Source: Phenylobacterium sp. (GTDB lineage: Bacteria > Pseudomonadota > Alphaproteobacteria > Caulobacterales > Caulobacteraceae). From it: 6,447 nt of DNA. Made by a program: the position numbers and the translations under genes. This document shows, piece after piece, positions 3,886 to 6,447 of the stretch (positions are counted from its first letter, which is position 1; the number at the start of each line of letters is the position of its first letter). The DNA lies in the NCBI GenBank assembly GCA_019264505.1, contig JAHUZY010000255.1:1-6447 (forward strand). The letters are read 5' to 3'. The notes beneath the pieces were generated by a model. The model made no database searches and was not told the origin of the DNA. It worked only from the letters and a program-made list of their open reading frames with translations.

Positions 3886-6447
3886 ATGCCGGTGGAGCCT
3901 CCTACGCTAGCCATCTTCGCGCCGCCGGATTCCATCGTTTCGGTTCCGCCGGTGGCAACTCGAGTTCAACTGCTTCCGTTCGAAGCGTTGGCGTGGGAGA
4001 ATTTCGAGCGGCTATGTCACCGCATGACTGCAATACATGGAGATGTTGAATATTGCGCGCGCTACGGAAGTCAGGGCGAAGCGCAAGAAGGTATCGACAT
4101 ATATGCGCGGCTCGCCAACGGTCGCTATCACTGCCTCCAGGCCAAGCGGCACAAGAATTTTGGCGCTACAAAACTGCGCAAAGCTGTTGACCTCTTTATT
4201 GCCGGCGGCTGGGCCCAGCGAGCGGAGCGGTTCACACTTGCAGTGCAGGCATCGCTGCGCTCGACAGCAGTGCAGAATGAAATCGAACACCAGAAAGACA
4301 GGCTCGCAGCGCTCGGCATCAGCTTCGAAGCGCCGGACGGCGAGCAACTCACCGATCGGCTGCGGGACCAGCCGCGGCTGATCGACGATTTTTTCGGTCG
4401 CGCTTGGGTCACCGCGCTCCTTGGCGAGAACGCTGCGACAGCGTTGGGGGCTCGCCTCGACGGAGAGGCGTTCGCGCGAGTGCGTGCTCAACTAGCGCGC
4501 GTCTATGAGGCACAGTTTCATTTCGTCGACCCCGGAAGCTTTGGATCGATCGGCGACGAGGATAGCCGGCCCGGGCTTACGCTGCTCGAGCGCTTCGAGA
4601 TACCCGATATGCTGATGCGCGAGATAGACCGCCCGGTCGAGCGCGTCGAGATTGCTGGCGGGCAGGAAGGCCAGGACGCGGAAGCCGGAAAAAACGGCGC
4701 GGCAAGCGCCTCGCCCGACAGCACGCGGGGTAGCGCGGCTGCAGCCGGTAGCCGGGTGCGGCGGGTGCCGCTAGGCGAGTGGTTCGGCGAGGAAGACAGG
4801 CTAGTGGTTCTTGGCGATGCGGGCTCTGGCAAGAGCACGCTGTTGCGGGTGGCCGCGCTGGACATCTTGCACGGCAGGGACCGTATCCCTGAGATTGGCA
4901 GGCGTTGGGGGCAGTTGCTTCCGGTCTATGTGCCGTTCGCGCGCTGGTCGTCGCAGGCTGCGCGCGACGGGCACGCAATTGGGATCAAGGAAATTATCAG
5001 ACGGTCTCTCGAACCGCTGATGACGGCATCGATCGTCGACCTGATCGACCGCGCCATCGACGAGGGGCGGGTGCTGCTCTTGATTGACGGGCTCGACGAA
5101 TGGAGCAGTGAGCAGTCGGCACGAGCCACGCTGAGCGCCCTCGTTACGACCGTCGAGGCTCACGCTATTCCAGCGATCCTGTCGGGTAGACCACGCGGTC
5201 TGGCGCGCATCGGTGCCATCCCTGCCAGCTGGAAGCGGGGAACTGTCGCGCCGCTTGCGATCGAGCAGCAGGCCGCGATCGCTGGACGCTGGTTCCGCCG
5301 CTATAGCCCGGACGGACCCGATCCCGGTGCGGTATCGGAAGCTCAATTGCGCACCGGTCGGTTCATGGCTGAGCTCGCGCGCGACGCTAATCTCTCGGCA
5401 TTCGCTACCGCACCGCTGCTCCTGGTCGGCTTGGTCACGCTGGCGCTGCGCGGCCAGATCCTGCCGCGGACCAGGGCCGACATCTATGACCAGCTCGTTC
5501 GGGTGCTGCTGGAAATCCATCCTGACAGCCGAGCAACTGCCTCGGGCGATACCGAGCCGCGCTTCCGCCATGCGCGGGATCCTGACCAGCGCCGTGCTGC
5601 GATTGCCCGACTGGCCTTTGCAGTCCGCGAGGAAGCCGGCGGTGCTGGCATGCCAACTGTCCGCGCACGCGAGATCCTTCGTGACTATATGGCCTCGTCC
5701 GAAGGGTGCGATGTTGGCGAACCTCAAGCGGCAGCTGCCGCATTCGAAATCCTCGCGGTCAACGCTGAGACACAAGGTCTCATCGTCGAAAAAGCGCAAG
5801 GTGAAGTCGGATTCGTCCACGCAGGCTTTGAGGAATACCTCGGCGCTGAGCATATTGGTGGATGGCCCTTCGCTCGGATCGAAGCTTTTGTGCAGGATCA
5901 CGCCGGAGACGGTCGGTGGCGGAACGTCCTGGCCAATCTGGTTGCGCGCATCCCACGCCGCGACGAAATTGATCGACTCGTCGCAATTGTTGACGCACGC
6001 GACTGCGACGAAGTCGCCCTATTCCATCGCCAGGCCCTACTCGGTGATATCGCGTTCGGAACTGTGACACGTGCACCCGCGACTGCACGCCGGCTTGCAT
6101 TGGGAACCATCGAGCGCGTCGAGGCGGACGACTGGATGCCGGCGCGCCGCGAGGCGCTTGCGTCGGCTCTCAAAGGCATTGCGGACCCGGCGCTCAGGCC
6201 CGATGTCGAAGCGCGGATTGGTCGGTGGCTACCTGCGCGGCTCAGCCGGCGCGCGCCGCTCGTATGGGCTCTGCGGCGCTGGTCGCCGAGCGATGCGCTC
6301 GCACAGAAACTGTGGCAAGCGATGCATGACGAGGACCGCAGTGTGCAGCGGACCGCAGCGGCCGCCTATGCGGACCGATTCGCCTCCGATGACGCGGCGC
6401 GCCATCGGCTGATCAGTGGGCTTGAACAGACGCGCGACGTTCATGCG
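3886..6447 (+). CDS. Nuclease-NACHT STAND protein, putative anti-phage NLR-like (3' partial)
   Basis: An open frame of 854 codons with no stop before the window edge. Residues about 30-150 form an Mrr-like restriction-endonuclease fold: WENFERLC (37-44, with E41), then GID (D71) and QAK (Q85, K87), the usual D...QxK catalytic set. Residues about 256-296 are a Gly/Ala/Ser-rich linker. The NACHT NTPase follows: Walker A GDAGSGKST (310-318, K316), Walker B LLLIDGLDE (397-405), the arginine-containing ILSGRPRG (431-438), the helical/winged-helix signature PLLLVGLVTL...ILPRTRADIY (510-534), and VHAGFEEYLGAEHI (644-657), which matches the usual end of NACHT modules. From about 675 on it is alpha-helical and HEAT-like (for example LWQAMHDEDRSVQRTAAAAYADRF). 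By analogy with bNACHT and Avs proteins, the C-terminus would sense a phage component, NACHT would oligomerise, and the nuclease would cut DNA. ATG 3886 is chosen because upstream in-frame sequence is repeat DNA; AGGG at 3875 is a weak ribosome-binding site. Rare-type codons such as ATA, AGA and CTA hint at acquisition. The domains are well supported; the defence role is inferred. Confidence 0.9.
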   Translation, partial: MPVEPPTLAIFAPPDSIVSVPPVATRVQLLPFEALAWENFERLCHRMTAIHGDVEYCARYGSQGEAQEGIDIYARLANGRYHCLQAKRHKNFGATKLRKAVDLFIAGGWAQRAERFTLAVQASLRSTAVQNEIEHQKDRLAALGISFEAPDGEQLTDRLRDQPRLIDDFFGRAWVTALLGENAATALGARLDGEAFARVRAQLARVYEAQFHFVDPGSFGSIGDEDSRPGLTLLERFEIPDMLMREIDRPVERVEIAGGQEGQDAEAGKNGAASASPDSTRGSAAAAGSRVRRVPLGEWFGEEDRLVVLGDAGSGKSTLLRVAALDILHGRDRIPEIGRRWGQLLPVYVPFARWSSQAARDGHAIGIKEIIRRSLEPLMTASIVDLIDRAIDEGRVLLLIDGLDEWSSEQSARATLSALVTTVEAHAIPAILSGRPRGLARIGAIPASWKRGTVAPLAIEQQAAIAGRWFRRYSPDGPDPGAVSEAQLRTGRFMAELARDANLSAFATAPLLLVGLVTLALRGQILPRTRADIYDQLVRVLLEIHPDSRATASGDTEPRFRHARDPDQRRAAIARLAFAVREEAGGAGMPTVRAREILRDYMASSEGCDVGEPQAAAAAFEILAVNAETQGLIVEKAQGEVGFVHAGFEEYLGAEHIGGWPFARIEAFVQDHAGDGRWRNVLANLVARIPRRDEIDRLVAIVDARDCDEVALFHRQALLGDIAFGTVTRAPATARRLALGTIERVEADDWMPARREALASALKGIADPALRPDVEARIGRWLPARLSRRAPLVWALRRWSPSDALAQKLWQAMHDEDRSVQRTAAAAYADRFASDDAARHRLISGLEQTRDVHA

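Noticed and set aside
4012..4491. A 159-codon minus-strand frame at the start of the NACHT gene
   Set aside because: It is antisense to the nuclease domain, which has recognisable catalytic residues in the plus frame. Its own translation shows no domain or credible start signals.
4801..5901. A 366-codon minus-strand reading frame
   Set aside because: It lies wholly inside the NACHT gene, opposite the Walker A, Walker B and winged-helix coding sequence. Its translation is Arg/Ser/Pro-rich with no family resemblance. It is a high-GC antisense shadow.
5213..6067. A 284-codon plus-strand frame
   Set aside because: It overlaps the NACHT frame in another phase and has a low-complexity Arg/Ser/Pro composition. 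The NACHT frame carries the recognisable motifs through this stretch.

Overview
The window looks like a chromosomal segment of a GC-rich, flagellated alphaproteobacterium. The fliQ-fliR-flhB gene order and the style of the proteins suggest the Caulobacter/Phenylobacterium group; this is a judgement from gene content and no search was run. Every gene could be followed codon by codon.

Layout. A few codons of an unidentified gene end at 34. A plus-strand Nudix hydrolase of the CoA-diphosphatase type follows (45-671). On the minus strand, reading leftwards from 3446, are fliQ, fliR and flhB, three inner-membrane parts of the flagellar type III export gate, separated by only 3-4 bp. After flhB and on the same strand come parD and parE, a type II toxin-antitoxin pair with a 4-bp overlap, its own ribosome-binding site and a perfect inverted repeat that is a good operator candidate. 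parE ends 9 bp from the convergent Nudix gene. The fliQ upstream region (about 3447-3540) carries a GTTAAC motif that could be half of a CtrA box. A non-coding array of about 310 bp with degenerate repeats (period 82 bp, four copies) follows.

The rightmost 40% (3886-6447) is one long plus-strand reading frame that runs off the window. It encodes at least 854 residues: an N-terminal restriction-endonuclease-like (Mrr-type, GID...QAK) domain, a linker, a complete NACHT-type STAND NTPase with Walker A, Walker B and winged-helix landmarks, and the beginning of an alpha-helical, HEAT-like C-terminal region. This is the architecture of nuclease-armed bacterial NLR-like anti-phage proteins (the bNACHT and Avs families). 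It is the strongest candidate for an under-described system in the window.

How the parts relate. The flagellar genes are core genes. The toxin-antitoxin pair behind flhB and the nuclease-NACHT gene in front of fliQ look like accessory insertions on either side of them, and the repeat array sits at the junction with the NACHT gene. Two details deserve checking: FlhB has Asn-Thr-Thr-His in place of the usual Asn-Pro-Thr-His autocleavage motif, and the parD inverted repeat overlaps the edge of the parD ribosome-binding site.
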